Below, one piece after another: positions 12,668 through 22,800 of a DNA stretch of 64,000 bases. Source of the DNA: Prosapia bicincta (Eukaryota; Arthropoda; Insecta; Hemiptera; Cercopidae); NCBI GenBank assembly GCA_036971475.1, contig JBAIZL010000001.1, positions 73,462,771 through 73,526,770 of the forward strand. Reading direction: 5' to 3'. The translations under genes were made by a program, and so were the position numbers. Each line of letters opens with the position of its first letter. The first letter of the stretch is position 1. The notes under the pieces were generated by a model. The model was not told the origin of the DNA. It was given only the letters and a program-made list of their open reading frames with translations, and searched no databases.

Positions 12668-13425
12668 AGTAGATCTCGCCCCAGACTGGCGCGCACCCAC
12701 CCCTAACTCGGCCGCTACGTAACCTAGGACTATAGGGGTAGTTTTGGATGATGCTCAAGGTCATCCCGACCTTGAACCCAGACCAAGGGGTGGTTTCGAC
12801 CACGTTCAGGGGGGTAGGGGGTAGTTTTTCGAAAAAAAAAAAAAAAATCGGCCGCTACGTAACCTAGGACTATAGGGGTAGTTTCGGATGATGCAGGAGG
12901 TCATCGCGGCCCCGACCCCAGACCCGGGGGTGGTTTCGACCGCGTCTAGAGGGGTGGGGGGTAGTTTTTCGAAAAAATTTTTATTTCAACCTAACTCGGC
13001 CGCTACGTAACCTAGGACTATAGGGGTAGTTTTGGATGTTGCAGAGGCCTGACGCCGACCCTCACCCAACCCTAAGGGCGGTTTTGACCATGCCTAGAGG
13101 GGTGGAAAAAGGAAAAAACTAATTCCAACTAGCTAACCTAAGCTAGCCAAAATGGATCAAACCTAACCTAACCTACGTGAAAGGGGTGACCACGGCTACG
13201 TTCAGGACCTCCAGGCTGTATGGGATATGTCTAGAGTCCAATAAGGAACGCTGCGGGGGGTGGATTCACCGAGGGGTAGTTTTTACAAAAAATATGAAAT
13301 TGCCAAAAATGATCGGTGTCCTAGGTAATAGTCGCTCCCGAACCCGCGCTCGAGGTAACACCGCCTAGGAGCGGGTAAAGCCAACACGGAGCATGGTCTC
13401 GGGTAATAGCCTGCCCATAGGTAAC
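12668..13425 (+). repeat. Polinton terminal inverted repeat, left (copy A)
   Basis: It starts with AGTAGATCT and contains repeated modules of GGCCGCTACGTAACCTAGG then actataggggtagtttt, separated by homopurine runs and a (CCTAA)-type string near 13155. The inner boundary is where similarity to the inverted right end stops, just after ccataggtaac. The open frames seen here on both strands are by-products of the repeats. Confidence 0.85.
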
Positions 13426-13865
13426 GCAACCCTGGATTCAGGCACCAAATGGTGGTTATCCACTGACCAATACCGATATGGTCTGAGCCGGCTAGAATGT
13501 CTCTAAAAATACAAGATCGAAAACAACAAATGTTATACAATTAATATTACACTTACCGTGCGACTGCGTCAGCCCTCGATCAGAGATATCCCATTGACCT
13601 CTCAAGATGTCGAAACGCTTGCCTTCTGCAGTTTTCACGGGGTTAGGACCGCCAACTGAATCAGTGAAGCCGATTCAATGCCCGCATTACAAGCCGGGGC
13701 AAGCAGAAGGCTTACCCCTTGGGGAGTAGCCCCAAACCAACGCTACTCCCAAGTGACTACCACTCCATGACAAAATGTAGTCTCCTGATTATTTTTTTTG
13801 AATTTTTAATATTTTTTTATTTTTTTGTATTTATCTATTTTTAAGTTTTTTTTTTAAATTTTCAA

Positions 13866-14150
13866 TCTGCTCCACACGTGGGTACACACAGGTTCCACGC
13901 CAGCGAACCAGACACACCTAGGTTTACGGGAGAATTAACTCCACGCCAGTGACCCAGACAAACACACAGGTTTAACTACACACATACACCTTGGTTTACG
14001 GAAGAATTAACTCCACGCCAGTGACCACAAACACGCCTTGGTTTGCGGAAGAATTAACTCCACGCCAGTGACCCAAACACACAGGTTTAACTAACACACA
14101 GGTTTACGGAAGATTCAACTCCACGCCAGTGACCCAGACACACAAGTGAC
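13866..14150 (+). repeat. Subterminal tandem repeat, about 45-60 bp units
   Basis: About five imperfect copies of a unit containing ggtttacggaagaattaac, tccacgccagtgaccca and acacaca strings. It lies directly downstream of the last gene, between coding DNA and the terminal repeat. The same array is at 27170-27440. It could hold polyadenylation or replication signals, but nothing in it decides that. Confidence 0.8.
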
Positions 14151-14151
14151 A

Positions 14152-14628
14152 CTACGCTAGGAGCAGATCGTAGTAATATTTAGCACTGCGCAGTGCGCAT
14201 CTACAATCTACATCATTATTATGCTGAGGTAATATACACTTATAGTATTTACAAGAGACGTCGTGCTTCTCATTGGGCAATTCACGTACATCTGTGTGAA
14301 ACTGCCTGAGAAATCTAGCCTTCTCCAAACCCTTTGTGAATATGGTGTCAAACGGTGCAAACATCTTTCGCACAGTGTCTTCGTCAAAAGGTATACTACC
14401 TCCGTACCAGCCGATACGGTGATAGCTTGACTGTAACCAACGAGCAGACTTTTGCGCAGACTCGTTTAAATTGTGAAATCTGTAAGGCGGTTTGAATATT
14501 GTAACACTATGATAGTGTTCGGCAACCACAGCCAGTTCCTTGATAATGTATTTACCCGCATTGTCGACGAAGGCATGAAACTCGACCACAGCCTGCATGT
14601 TCCAAGCCGCAACTGAGACTAAATGCAC
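14152..14628 (-). CDS. KELA-type exonuclease-like Polinton protein (intact copy)
   Basis: This is a 158-residue protein. Near residues 14-30 it has EFHAFVDNAGKYIIKELAVV, an Asp followed by a hydrophobic strand and KEL, as in the first exonuclease motif of RNase H-fold nucleases. Then come FKPP, WLQSSYHRIGWYGG (about 65-78) and FTKGLEKARFL, and a Cys/His-rich C-terminus ending in CRCALRSAKYYY. Small proteins of this pattern are frequent in arthropod Polintons, so I infer a nuclease-like role. The function is unproven. It follows the major capsid gene by about 30 bp on the same strand and is the last gene before the terminal repeat. Its homologue at 27445-27891 has lost its start through a 166-bp deletion. 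Confidence 0.6.
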   Translation of the reverse strand: MHLVSVAAWNMQAVVEFHAFVDNAGKYIIKELAVVAEHYHSVTIFKPPYRFHNLNESAQKSARWLQSSYHRIGWYGGSIPFDEDTVRKMFAPFDTIFTKGLEKARFLRQFHTDVRELPNEKHDVSCKYYKCILPQHNNDVDCRCALRSAKYYYDLLLA

Positions 14629-14660
14629 ACAAACCGGCTAATTTATCGCGTCGTCACAGA

Positions 14661-15854
14661 TTACGTAATCTTTTTAACAACACCCGACAGCAGGTTATAG
14701 ACAATATGGGAATCGTGAATAATCAAGCAGTAACCGGAAGTATTAGGCGGAATATTGTCAGACGCCTCGATTTCGAGTCTCACATCTACGGGCCCCGATT
14801 TTATCGTATCGTTTTGTTTCGAACAATCGATTACAAAAATCGGTGCTTTCGCTTTAAAGGTAGACAAGTCTAGACACGGTTATGGCTCGCGTGAATAATA
14901 AGACTGTTGAAATCTAACGTACATGTCGTACAACAGGGCGGTGTCGCCGAGAATATTATCGTAGGGAAAGTACTGAGAGTTGAGGTACAATTTTACATCC
15001 GTAACCTTGCAGCCGTCAAACTCCGAAGCGTTAGAATTAATCTTGTTTTTGCGATCCGTCTGCATGGCGAAAATTACGTAACGAGGTTTTTCCAGCTGCG
15101 AAGTGGTCTTTACAGTCCAGGTGAGTTGCTTCGTGGCAGGTAAACCCGGGTATTCTATTAGTTCCCATTTACGGTGTGGCACGTGAACGGTGACATCGCG
15201 TTCAATCATCTTCAATAGGTTTAATTTTATCTGGTCGGCTACGGAGACGTGTGGAACCCGCCAATAGATAGTGTTTATTTTCAAATCAACATCTGTCGCA
15301 TCTGCGCTAACTATTGCGTTAAAATTTGAGGATGAACGCAAAAGGACGAGCTCCTGTTTCACGTTGACTACAATTCTATTGTAATCCTCGAAAAACCCCA
15401 TCAGCATACGCAACGGTATAACCACGTTGAACTCTTTGCAGTCGTTATCTGTTTTACCCACTCCTAGCCAACCGCAATTTCCGAGTTTATTTTTCTCGTT
15501 TTCGCGCAACGAAAGCAGGTTCTTGATGGTGGTCGTTATACCGACATTCCTGGTTCTGTCTATCTCGTTGCCTCCGATCTCGTACCTGATATCGTCGAAA
15601 AGAAAAGCTATAGCGTTGTTTACCAAAGACACGTCAGCGGCCGCCTCTCCGTTTTTTGTAGCCTTCAGCGTACCTCTTATATGCAACGTGCTCTGAAAAG
15701 GAATCGTAATGACATCTTGCTGATGAATGGGGATACGAATTTCATCGTTATTACCAAACGTAGCGGACGAGTACGGCCGATGAGTATGGTATTCCAGCCC
15801 GTTGAGGGTGTTGTCGTACTCGGCGCTAGAGTCGATAGCCAAAAGGTCCTCCAT
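14661..15854 (-). pseudogene. Major capsid protein (hexon, double jelly-roll), in-frame stop
   Basis: The first 324 codons (15854-14880) encode the Polinton major capsid protein: MEDLLAIDSSAEYDNTLNG at the start, the PIHQQDVITIP strand, then NNAIAFLFDDIRYEIGGNEI and NVGITTTIKN in the first jelly roll, and MLMGFFEDYN. A TAA at 14880-14882 interrupts the frame after YYSREP. The same frame then stays open to 14661 and holds the expected C-terminal segment, with APIFVIDCSKQN and YCLIIHD. So the stop is internal and removes about 70 residues. The identical stop is in the copy at 28007-28981, so it predates the duplication. Premature termination is the simplest reading. A truncated functional product or readthrough cannot be excluded. 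Confidence 0.85.
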
Positions 15855-16017
15855 TGATCACTTTAAAACCCAAAGATCTGAGGAACCTAACGTTTCGCAG
15901 TGTTAACTGTGCCGTCGTCTGACGTAAACTGCCGCCCTTCTTTTGGAAGCGCACGTTAAATATTAGACCCATCCTGGCGTCTTCGTAGATGTAATCGTAC
16001 GGAAATGACTTCTCCAC
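15826..16017 (-). CDS. Small ORF between penton and hexon (copy A)
   Basis: A 63-codon frame overlaps the 3' end of the penton gene and the first codons of the hexon gene. It is basic, with GLIFNVRFQKKGGSLRQT and LTLRNVRFLRSLGFKVI. Met16 is a second possible start that would shorten the overlap. The pattern of short alternating hydrophobic and basic segments recalls small conserved Polinton proteins, but I cannot name a family. It is identical in the second copy at 28953-29144. Confidence 0.4.
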   Translation of the reverse strand: MEKSFPYDYIYEDARMGLIFNVRFQKKGGSLRQTTAQLTLRNVRFLRSLGFKVINGGPFGYRL

Positions 16018-16434
16018 GAAAGTCGATTGTATCGCCGTTCTGATCTCTTAGACTTACGGTGATATTGTGAATGACGCTCACGTTGACAGGTAAATATATT
16101 ACGCTCTGCGGGACTTCTACAATCTTATAACCGGGCGGTACCTGCGGATAAAATTCGTGCAAAGTATGACATTCTATGCCGTTTTGAAACGATCCGGCGA
16201 CCACATTGCAATCCACGCGAATCACGTTAACCCTGATGATATCTACCGGCCGATCAGAAGAGTGTCTTTGATTTGCCTCTAATTTCTTCCCGCTGAAGCC
16301 CATCAGCTGGCCTATAGACATGGCCTTGTCGAAAAAGATCGCGTGCGAACATTTTATCTCCACTTTGAGCGTGTTATTATTAGGTGTCAATACTAAAACA
16401 GTATCGTCAACTAGTTTCGATTTAATATACCTCT
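15956..16434 (-). pseudogene. Penton-type capsid gene, 3' part only
   Basis: This encodes the C-terminal roughly 150 residues of the single jelly-roll minor capsid protein that is complete at 29083-29784. The N-terminal half is missing because the element copy breaks off at 16434, where sequence unrelated to the penton gene begins. The remaining codons match the complete gene. Confidence 0.85.
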
Positions 16435-16455
16435 ATAGGTATATATTATCCTCGA
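16435..16455. other. 21-bp junction insert
   Basis: Between the broken penton gene and the duplicated end of the RING element lie about 21 bp (ataggtatatattatcctcg plus one base) that match neither partner. Such short non-template or patch inserts are typical of end-joining or template-switch junctions. Confidence 0.5.
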
Positions 16456-16579
16456 TCATTCAATATATTCTATGATCTATGCGTCGACCTCATGCGGCAT
16501 CCAAAACTACCCCTATAGTCCTAGGTTACGTACAGGGCCAGTTAGGGGTAGTCCGCGCCCAAGTGTAGACAGTTCTGCT
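16456..16579 (+). repeat. Extra copy of the RING-element right terminus
   Basis: Direct copy of 45396-45519. It runs through ccaaaactacccctatagtc, the tacgtacagggcc module and gtccgcgcccaagtgtag, and ends in AGTTCTGCT. That terminus is the inverse of AGCAGAACT, the start of a Polinton-type end. It is followed by CCTGAG, as in the complete element. Confidence 0.85.
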
Positions 16580-17127
16580 CCTGAGGATTACCAAGATGTC
16601 AGCGGGTTATGAGCTAGCCAGGATATAGTATCCAAGGATAACATCAATGTCTTCTTTACAATAATAATATAAACTAACACTGAAGTAATGAAAAAAATGG
16701 TATAATAATGTCAAAAGATAAAACGTTAGTTTTATGCAAGCATCAAACTTATTTCTCTGCCAATCTCTGGCGTTTACTTCATACGGATCCAGTTTCAATA
16801 ATCAAAACCTTTTCCCTGTGGTTCATTAATCTCTTCTATTGGAGACGATTCTGGTGTCTTTCCTATCGATTCTTTCTTTCTGGCGACGAGAATACTTACT
16901 TTTAACATCCTTAAAAGCGTGGAGCAAACACCTTAAAAGCGTGGAGCAAACACCTTCTCATTATAGAGAACGTTTGCTACTTAGTGATTCACATATGCAT
17001 TCTGGGAAGCTAATATTCTTTACATGTTACGTAATTATTATATTATAACGTTTACTGCCATGCTCTTAGTATTGAATAAGATCCACTCAAGGTTTTATTT
17101 TAATTTACGGAAAAATCTAAAAAAAAA
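16580..17127 (+). repeat. Direct duplicate of 45520-46067
   Basis: Flanking DNA of the RING element is repeated here in direct orientation at a constant offset of 28940. There are rare substitutions, for example cattatagag here against cattgtagag in the partner. Similarity ends in a run of A (8 bases in the partner, about 17 here), after which the inverted arm starts. Small open frames inside (16607-16905) have no recognisable family. A short direct repeat of 24 bp containing ccttaaaagcgtggagcaaa occurs twice near 16907-16954. Confidence 0.85.
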
Positions 17128-17453
17128 AAAAAAAAGGGCGCGGACTACCCCTAACTGGCCCTGTACGTAACCTAGGACTATAGGGGTAGTTTTGGATGCC
17201 GCATGAGGTCGACGCATAGATCATAGAATATATTGAATGAATGGTAGTTTATTTTCATTAGCGTTTATTATATTTGTTTAAATTGTAGCCACGAGGTAGC
17301 GTCATTTATTTGATCAAATTATCTGAAGCGTAGATCACGGAGTATATCGAGTGTTGGTTTATTTAGATTCTTTTTTCATTTTTATAGGCGTACACTGCGC
17401 TTTCAGATTCTTCACTAACCTATTCGTCATCCTATTCGCCTCTACTACTACCT

Positions 17454-18118
17454 ATGGGCTCGTCTCCAGGAGATTTACCTTCCCGACCGCCTGGCATTGA
17501 TACAGACAGCGATGAGGAAGACGAGGATCATAGACCCTGCTATAGTTGGGATGATTCGTTTTCGTTTCGCCTACACGATTTCCTAATGGCTTCTCATCCA
17601 CCGAGGGACCAGCCTTCACCCCACACATGCATACAGACGCTGGATTACACTTTAATGGAGCTCCAGCTGGTGATTAGGGATCTGCGGACGGCTGCTTCAA
17701 AACCGTACTACAGGACGAGTCGGACCTTTGCGTATATCGTTTGGGGCATGACGAGACGGTTCCTACAGGATATTGTGGTGGCGGGAGACTACACTGTCCA
17801 GCGTACCAATAATGTAGGTAGATTTTCATATTATTTCGATTGACTTTTCTTTCAGGCTATCTGTACCGATTTACTAATCATATTGTTTCTTACAGGATTT
17901 GTATATGCATATACAGTTGTTACTAATTGACTTTTTTTTGCCTTCAGAATAAGCCACGACCGGCGGAGATTAGCTTATGCAATATATGTTGTGAGAACCC
18001 TCGCAACGCTGTTGCCACGCCATGCGGACATGTCTTTTGCTTAACCTGTCTCTCAAGATGTAATCGCTGCCCAAATTGCAGATCTCGGATCATCGACACA
18101 TTTAAATTATATATGTAA
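17454..18118 (+). CDS. RING-finger (IAP-type) E3 ligase-like protein, two exons
   Basis: Exon 1 is 17454-17813 and exon 2 is 17948-18118, with a 134-bp phase-0 intron. It has a GTAGGT donor and a pyrimidine-rich TTTTTTTGCCTTCAG acceptor, giving about 176 residues. Residues 15-26 are an acidic run. Residues 58-115 look helical. The last 55 residues are a C3HC4 RING: CNICC, then CGHVFCLTCL, then CNRCPNCR, in the arrangement of inhibitor-of-apoptosis and related viral RINGs. No BIR repeat is present. A ubiquitin-ligase role is inferred from the family. AATAAA lies 55 bp past the stop (18173-18178). It is the only clearly spliced gene in the Polinton-related DNA. The identical gene is at 45182-44518. 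Confidence 0.8.
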
Positions 18119-18455
18119 TATTGAGAACAATTTATAACTATGCACTGTAAAATTATTATTATATGTTAGTTTAATAAATCATCATGCTGAATACCCTTAT
18201 TGTATATATTATTTCATATACCTACCCTTTTCCATAACGGGTCCTTATATCGTTGGCCCTATCCAATATTATATGTTTATACTGCTCTTATATTGCTAAA
18301 ACACTCTGTTGAATAGATGGTTAGGTTCGTTTTATAGCATATATTTATTCATGTTATGTGATAGACCTCGTTATTAGTGTTTCTCCATGGACCTTTTTAT
18401 CTAAACCTATTTACAATTATAGAATATATCCATAAAAGCTTTCTGTTTACTTAAA

Positions 18456-18728
18456 CTATAACAGCCTACATAATAAATCGATACAGTAATCAAAACAAAA
18501 ACAGTCACCTTGATTCACAACGACACAGTTGTGCGGGTTTTTGTGCCTGCTATAGCAGTCACCGACTGCCGTTGCGGTTTTAAGATAATGCGTTATCGCT
18601 GCAAGTCTGCACATGTCTAACACACGGTCGCCAGCTATGTAGGCCAAACGTATTCCCTCACACGATAAGGTTTTGTTGCTTTGTTTATTATTTTGTAGCA
18701 TAGACAACCATAACCCCTTGCCCTGCAT
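18456..18728 (-). CDS. 90-codon Cys-rich ORF of the RING element (left copy)
   Basis: The frame opens 12 bp after an in-frame stop, so no upstream coding extension is likely. The product has a soluble N-terminus, IRLAYIAGDRVLDMCRLAA in the middle and a C-terminal CFCFDYCIDLLCRLL segment rich in Cys and hydrophobic residues. I recognise no family. It converges with the RING gene, with about 340 bp between the two stops. AATAAA follows within about 110 bp (18344-18349 on this strand). The right copy differs by at least one residue (Lys to Thr). Confidence 0.45.
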   Translation of the reverse strand: MQGKGLWLSMLQNNKQSNKTLSCEGIRLAYIAGDRVLDMCRLAAITHYLKTATAVGDCYSRHKNPHNCVVVNQGDCFCFDYCIDLLCRLL

Positions 18729-18799
18729 CAGCCAATTTATTTAGGGATAGAACACTCTAGTTAGGGTGAGCCTACTACTTGCCTAGAGTCGCTCGGGCC

Positions 18800-19190
18800 T
18801 CGATCAGAGATACGTCATCAGATATATTAAATTAGAGCCTTGCTCTAGTGTGAATTTACCTAAGGATTTTCTCCAGGGTGTCTTTACTTAAAGCCTGAAT
18901 CTAGTGTGAATTTACCTCGGGCCTTTCTCCAAGGTGGGTCTAACTAAGGGCCAGGCTTTACCTAAGTCCACACTCCATGGTAGCTTTACCTAAGGCCTAG
19001 GTGGCTTTATCTCAAGCACGGCTCCAGGGTGACTTTACCTAAGGCCAGGTTCCTAGGGCAAGGCTTCGGATTGGCTTTAACCGAGACCGTGCTCCATATT
19101 GGCTCTACCTGCTCCTTGGCGGCTTTAACTAATGCCTGGTTCCCGGGTGGATCTTACCTAGGACCACGATTATTTTTGACAATCTGAACT
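18800..19190 (+). repeat. Degenerate GCTTTACC/GGTAAAGC tandem array
   Basis: About a dozen imperfect units of 30-40 bp, each with a core like ggctttacctaaggcc followed by a ctccagggtg-type string. A related array (ggtaatagcc, gggtaaagcc) lies in the Polinton terminal repeats near 13330-13425 and 25310-25411, linking the two elements. Confidence 0.75.
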
Positions 19191-19195
19191 CGGCC

Positions 19196-19823
19196 CTCAG
19201 GTGACCCCGCCCCCACAACGGTCCATAATAGACTTTATACATACCCCATACAGACATTTGATCCAACCGATCGATTTTCGGCAATTTCATATTTTATTTA
19301 AAAACTACCCCTTGGTGAAACCACCCCCGCAACAGTTCATACCGCAACAGTCAAGGCATATCCCGTACTGTCTGTTGATCTATCCGATCGATTTTTGGCA
19401 ATTTCATATTTTATTTAAAAACTACCCTTACGTGAAACTATCCCCAACCGTAGCGGTATTGCACTCTAAACTCAACCTATCGGTCAAGGCACGTTTCTCC
19501 AAAATTTTTTCGAAAACTAACCCCCACCCCGAATCTACCCCCGGAGCTATCCTCGGGGATGGTCCTGAACGTAGCTGAGGTCACCCCTCCACACGTAGGT
19601 TAGGTTAGGTTGGGTGCAATTTGGCTGGCTCAGGTCAGTGGGTTAGAAAATATTTTTTTCGAAAAACTACCCCCCACCCCTCTAAACGTGATCGAACCCA
19701 CCCCCAGGGCTAGGATCAAGGCCGCGACGACCCCCTTCATCATCCAAAACTACCCCTATAGTCCTAGGTTACGTACAGGCCGAGTTAGGGGTAGTCCGCG
19801 CCCAGGTGTAGACAGTTCTACTC
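19196..19823 (-). repeat. Inner terminal/subterminal repeat of the RING element (left copy)
   Basis: It contains two tandem units of about 120 bp (caatttcatattttatttaa, then aaactacccc, then a bipartite tatcgatc string) and a TTAGG-type string near 19598. The terminal module shared with the Polinton follows (atagtcctaggttacgta), and the end is GTTCTACT. The open frames through it are repeat by-products. Confidence 0.8.
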
Positions 19824-22800
19824 TCAAATTATCCGTTGCCACTCATGTCTTTGTTGTAGCACCATTCATTACACCCATATGGCAAACATTTCTACCCCAC
19901 ATTTCTACCGTTTCATATTAGATTTGAGGAGTTTTGGACACGTTAAAACCGAACGCCTAACTTCGTAAGACCAGCAACAATTCCATGACCATTTCCTTTA
20001 TAAGGTGAAAAATACTACACAACAGCGTGTCGATGTGTTTAAAATAAAAATAAAGATTTAAACGGAAAATGTAAGTTTGTGGGAATTAACACATTCTTTC
20101 GACCACGAAAGCTAATGTTCTAACTGTACATACTTCTGCTTCATACCTATTTCTACATTGTCAATATTACTGTAACGCCGTGCAACATACGTGGATTGTT
20201 CGTAAATGCAGTGAATTACAATGGAACACTCAGTGACTCTCTCTTACCAGCCAAAACAATCAGCGCATAAGCGTTCATTTACGATAATGCGGCGGCATTG
20301 ACGAAGGACTTAGATCCAAGTGATCATCACTTACTTCCCAAATTGAAGGTATATTTGGGTGGAAAACCCTAAGGAAGTGATGAGCGTAAAGAATCTGCTA
20401 ACCCTGGCTCAACGTATCTCTGTGGCGCAACATATTTTCTTTCACAGAGTACTCAAACTGGTGAAAACGTATAACAAATGTTTAATTTTAAACGGCGATT
20501 ATGTGGAAAAGTGGGTTAGGTACCAAAATGTTTGTGTAACAAGCTTTATTCCATTATAATAAATAATTATTAGTTAAAAAACGTTTTTTGCTTTCCGAAA
20601 TTACTAGAGAATTTTTTTCCTGGCGAAAAACCAATTGCGGTTATTATCGCCAAACAAAATCTAACACGGAACGCAATATTTAAAAAAAACAAATAAATTT
20701 AAATACAACAAAAATTACAAAAGAAAAAACATAACAATAAATAATAAACGAAACAACAATAAATCTAACACAATAAAAAATTTAAACAGAAAATAAAAAC
20801 CATAAACAACAAAAACAATATAGTAATAAACCAACTAGAGTATATATGCGTATAGGAAGCATTGTGTACGATTGTCACATATGTTACGCCATCACAACCT
20901 ACACAGCTGTACCGACATGATACGATGTCTACGGTTACACTAATCACGGCCATCAATAGAAACTAAACAACCGAAAAGTGGCGATAATTTTTTAATTATT
21001 TAATCACTTGCTTTGGGTTCAAAAGTGAAATAACTTCATCCACAAAATTGTGAATAAAGATGTACGTAAGATGGGAGCAAAATTAAAACATCCGCATTGT
21101 GCAAACAATATGGTAAGTGTGGGCTATGTGTTGACTGTCCTGTAGAATAACACAGGTCTAAATTATTCTAGTCATTCATTTGTTAAACAATTATTGTCTT
21201 TTTTACCTCAATTAGTAAAAACATAGATTTTTTATTTTGACGATTTTGCTTATTCCAGAGCCTAGCGTAACCACGGGATACCAGTAAACTATTGATAAGA
21301 AAATTTCAAAAATAGTGTTATTATCAAACTAAAGAAATTGCGCTATAAATAGGCCTACTCAAATGTTTCTACAAAACGTTATTCCTACAGTTGAGGGTTT
21401 AAATGTCTACACATATTTTTTTCAAATTCGTGTAGATGTGTTGTCAGAGACTTTGTTCCAATAATGATAGTGTTTTTTAGACTCTCTATTGAAACAATTT
21501 AGGTTAGTTACAGATCGTGTTTAGTCGTCACTTTTCGGAACACTAAGGTGCTAATATTATGGTTTGATGCGCCTCGCTCTCTCCCAGCAATGCTACGCAG
21601 GGCTCTATCTAAATCACATGTAACATTAAGAGGTTTGGCGAAGAGACTACTGTAAAATCTACCTACACGTAGGCGAGCCTTCACATCCAATAAACCATTC
21701 CTGTTAGATCAAATACCGAGGGAGATTTGTACCTTCCTTGGTTCTATGTGTATCTTTTATTATTTCTATCTTTCCTCCGGTCGAACTTGTAAGCACTGCC
21801 GTACAGAGAGTAGATCCACTTTAGCCATGCTGCCTTGCAGGAGTACCACCATTTCCTATCCTTAATTCTCTCCTAAATCCTAAACAAGCGAGTTATATAT
21901 CTTCTCCCTAAGCCTACCAACATTTACATTCTTACTACGGAATCAGATTGGTAACTACGAACAGCTTATTGTCAATATAGAATTCATATTTACATAGTAT
22001 ATTTAATATAAGAATGTGATTAAAACCTTCAATTACCCTGTTTATTCATAAGGAGGACACATATATGGAGATGTCCATGGACACAGATTAAAGGAATATT
22101 TGCTTCACTAGGTTTCCTTGTTGATCTTTATTAGGTTATTCTCAAAGAAACAAGCTTTACTTTACATTTCTTTTGCAGTTGAATTGGTTAGTTATTGTAA
22201 TACTTGAAAGTTTTATTCTGATGTTGTTTGCTGCACAACAAAATCATGGACATAGACGAAGTGTAAATTTAGCAACATTTGTATAAAGCTTCTAAATATT
22301 AATTTACCTATTTGTAACTACAGCATATAAACTGTTTTGACTCTAGTATAGGTGATAGTTAACAAAATATTACTGTAGCTATAAATATATATATACATTG
22401 ATATTGTTTTATTGTTCCATGAAAATAATTTAGAAAATCAACTATAAAACACAGTGCTTTAATAAAATTCTGTTATGCAGGGCTCGCAATTAAAATCACT
22501 GCTGTTTTCACGAAATAAAATATATATCATGTGGTAGCTCTAATTCCCAATAAAGTCATTGCAGTGGTTATAAATTAAGAGAAAATACATTTTAACCCGG
22601 TCTAAGTGCATTCAATTTCTATTTTTCAGTGCATATATAAAACGCAATTCCGTATATGGCAGCCCATTGCCTTTCAATTAGCCATATTACTGGGCACGTA
22701 CTTCAAACCTAGTCCCTAAGGACTGCAATTAAAGTTCTCACCTGGCAACAAACTATTGGAAAGCCAATTTGACCCGTCAATATGTTTTAAAGATCTCGCC

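Larger units (their letters stand above)
12668..16434 (-). mobile_element. Polinton left-half copy, truncated inside the penton gene
   Basis: This segment matches 25959-29561 nearly base for base: left terminal repeat, subterminal repeats, exonuclease-like gene, major capsid gene and the 3' part of the penton gene. It stops abruptly at 16434. Compared with the 25.96 kb copy it retains 166 bp (14603-14768) that the other copy has lost, so it is the better record of the hexon 3' end and of the exonuclease-like gene. Scattered single-base differences and homopolymer length changes separate the copies. No polymerase B gene lies between the terminus and the exonuclease-like gene. Confidence 0.9.
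17136..19823 (+). mobile_element. RING-gene element, inverted copy lacking its outermost 19 bp
   Basis: Reverse-complement copy of 42813-45500. The inner terminus is complete (ends GTTCTACT at 19823, followed by CTCAAA). The outer terminus is missing 19 bp because the arm begins inside the terminal repeat at 17136. Gene content is the same as in the complete copy. Confidence 0.85.

Noticed and set aside
13177..13540. Open frames on both strands in the Polinton terminal repeats (also 19201-19921, 24564-25418, 26469-26832, 37218-38072, 42715-43435)
   Set aside because: They arise from repeat modules and recur wherever the repeats do, without start context or protein motifs.
14907..15696. Plus-strand frames inside the capsid genes (also 28034-28823, 29639-30665, 31286-31483, 33846-34052)
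   Set aside because: Antisense shadows of well-supported minus-strand genes; composition mirrors the opposite coding strand (for example Val runs opposite the Thr-rich linker).
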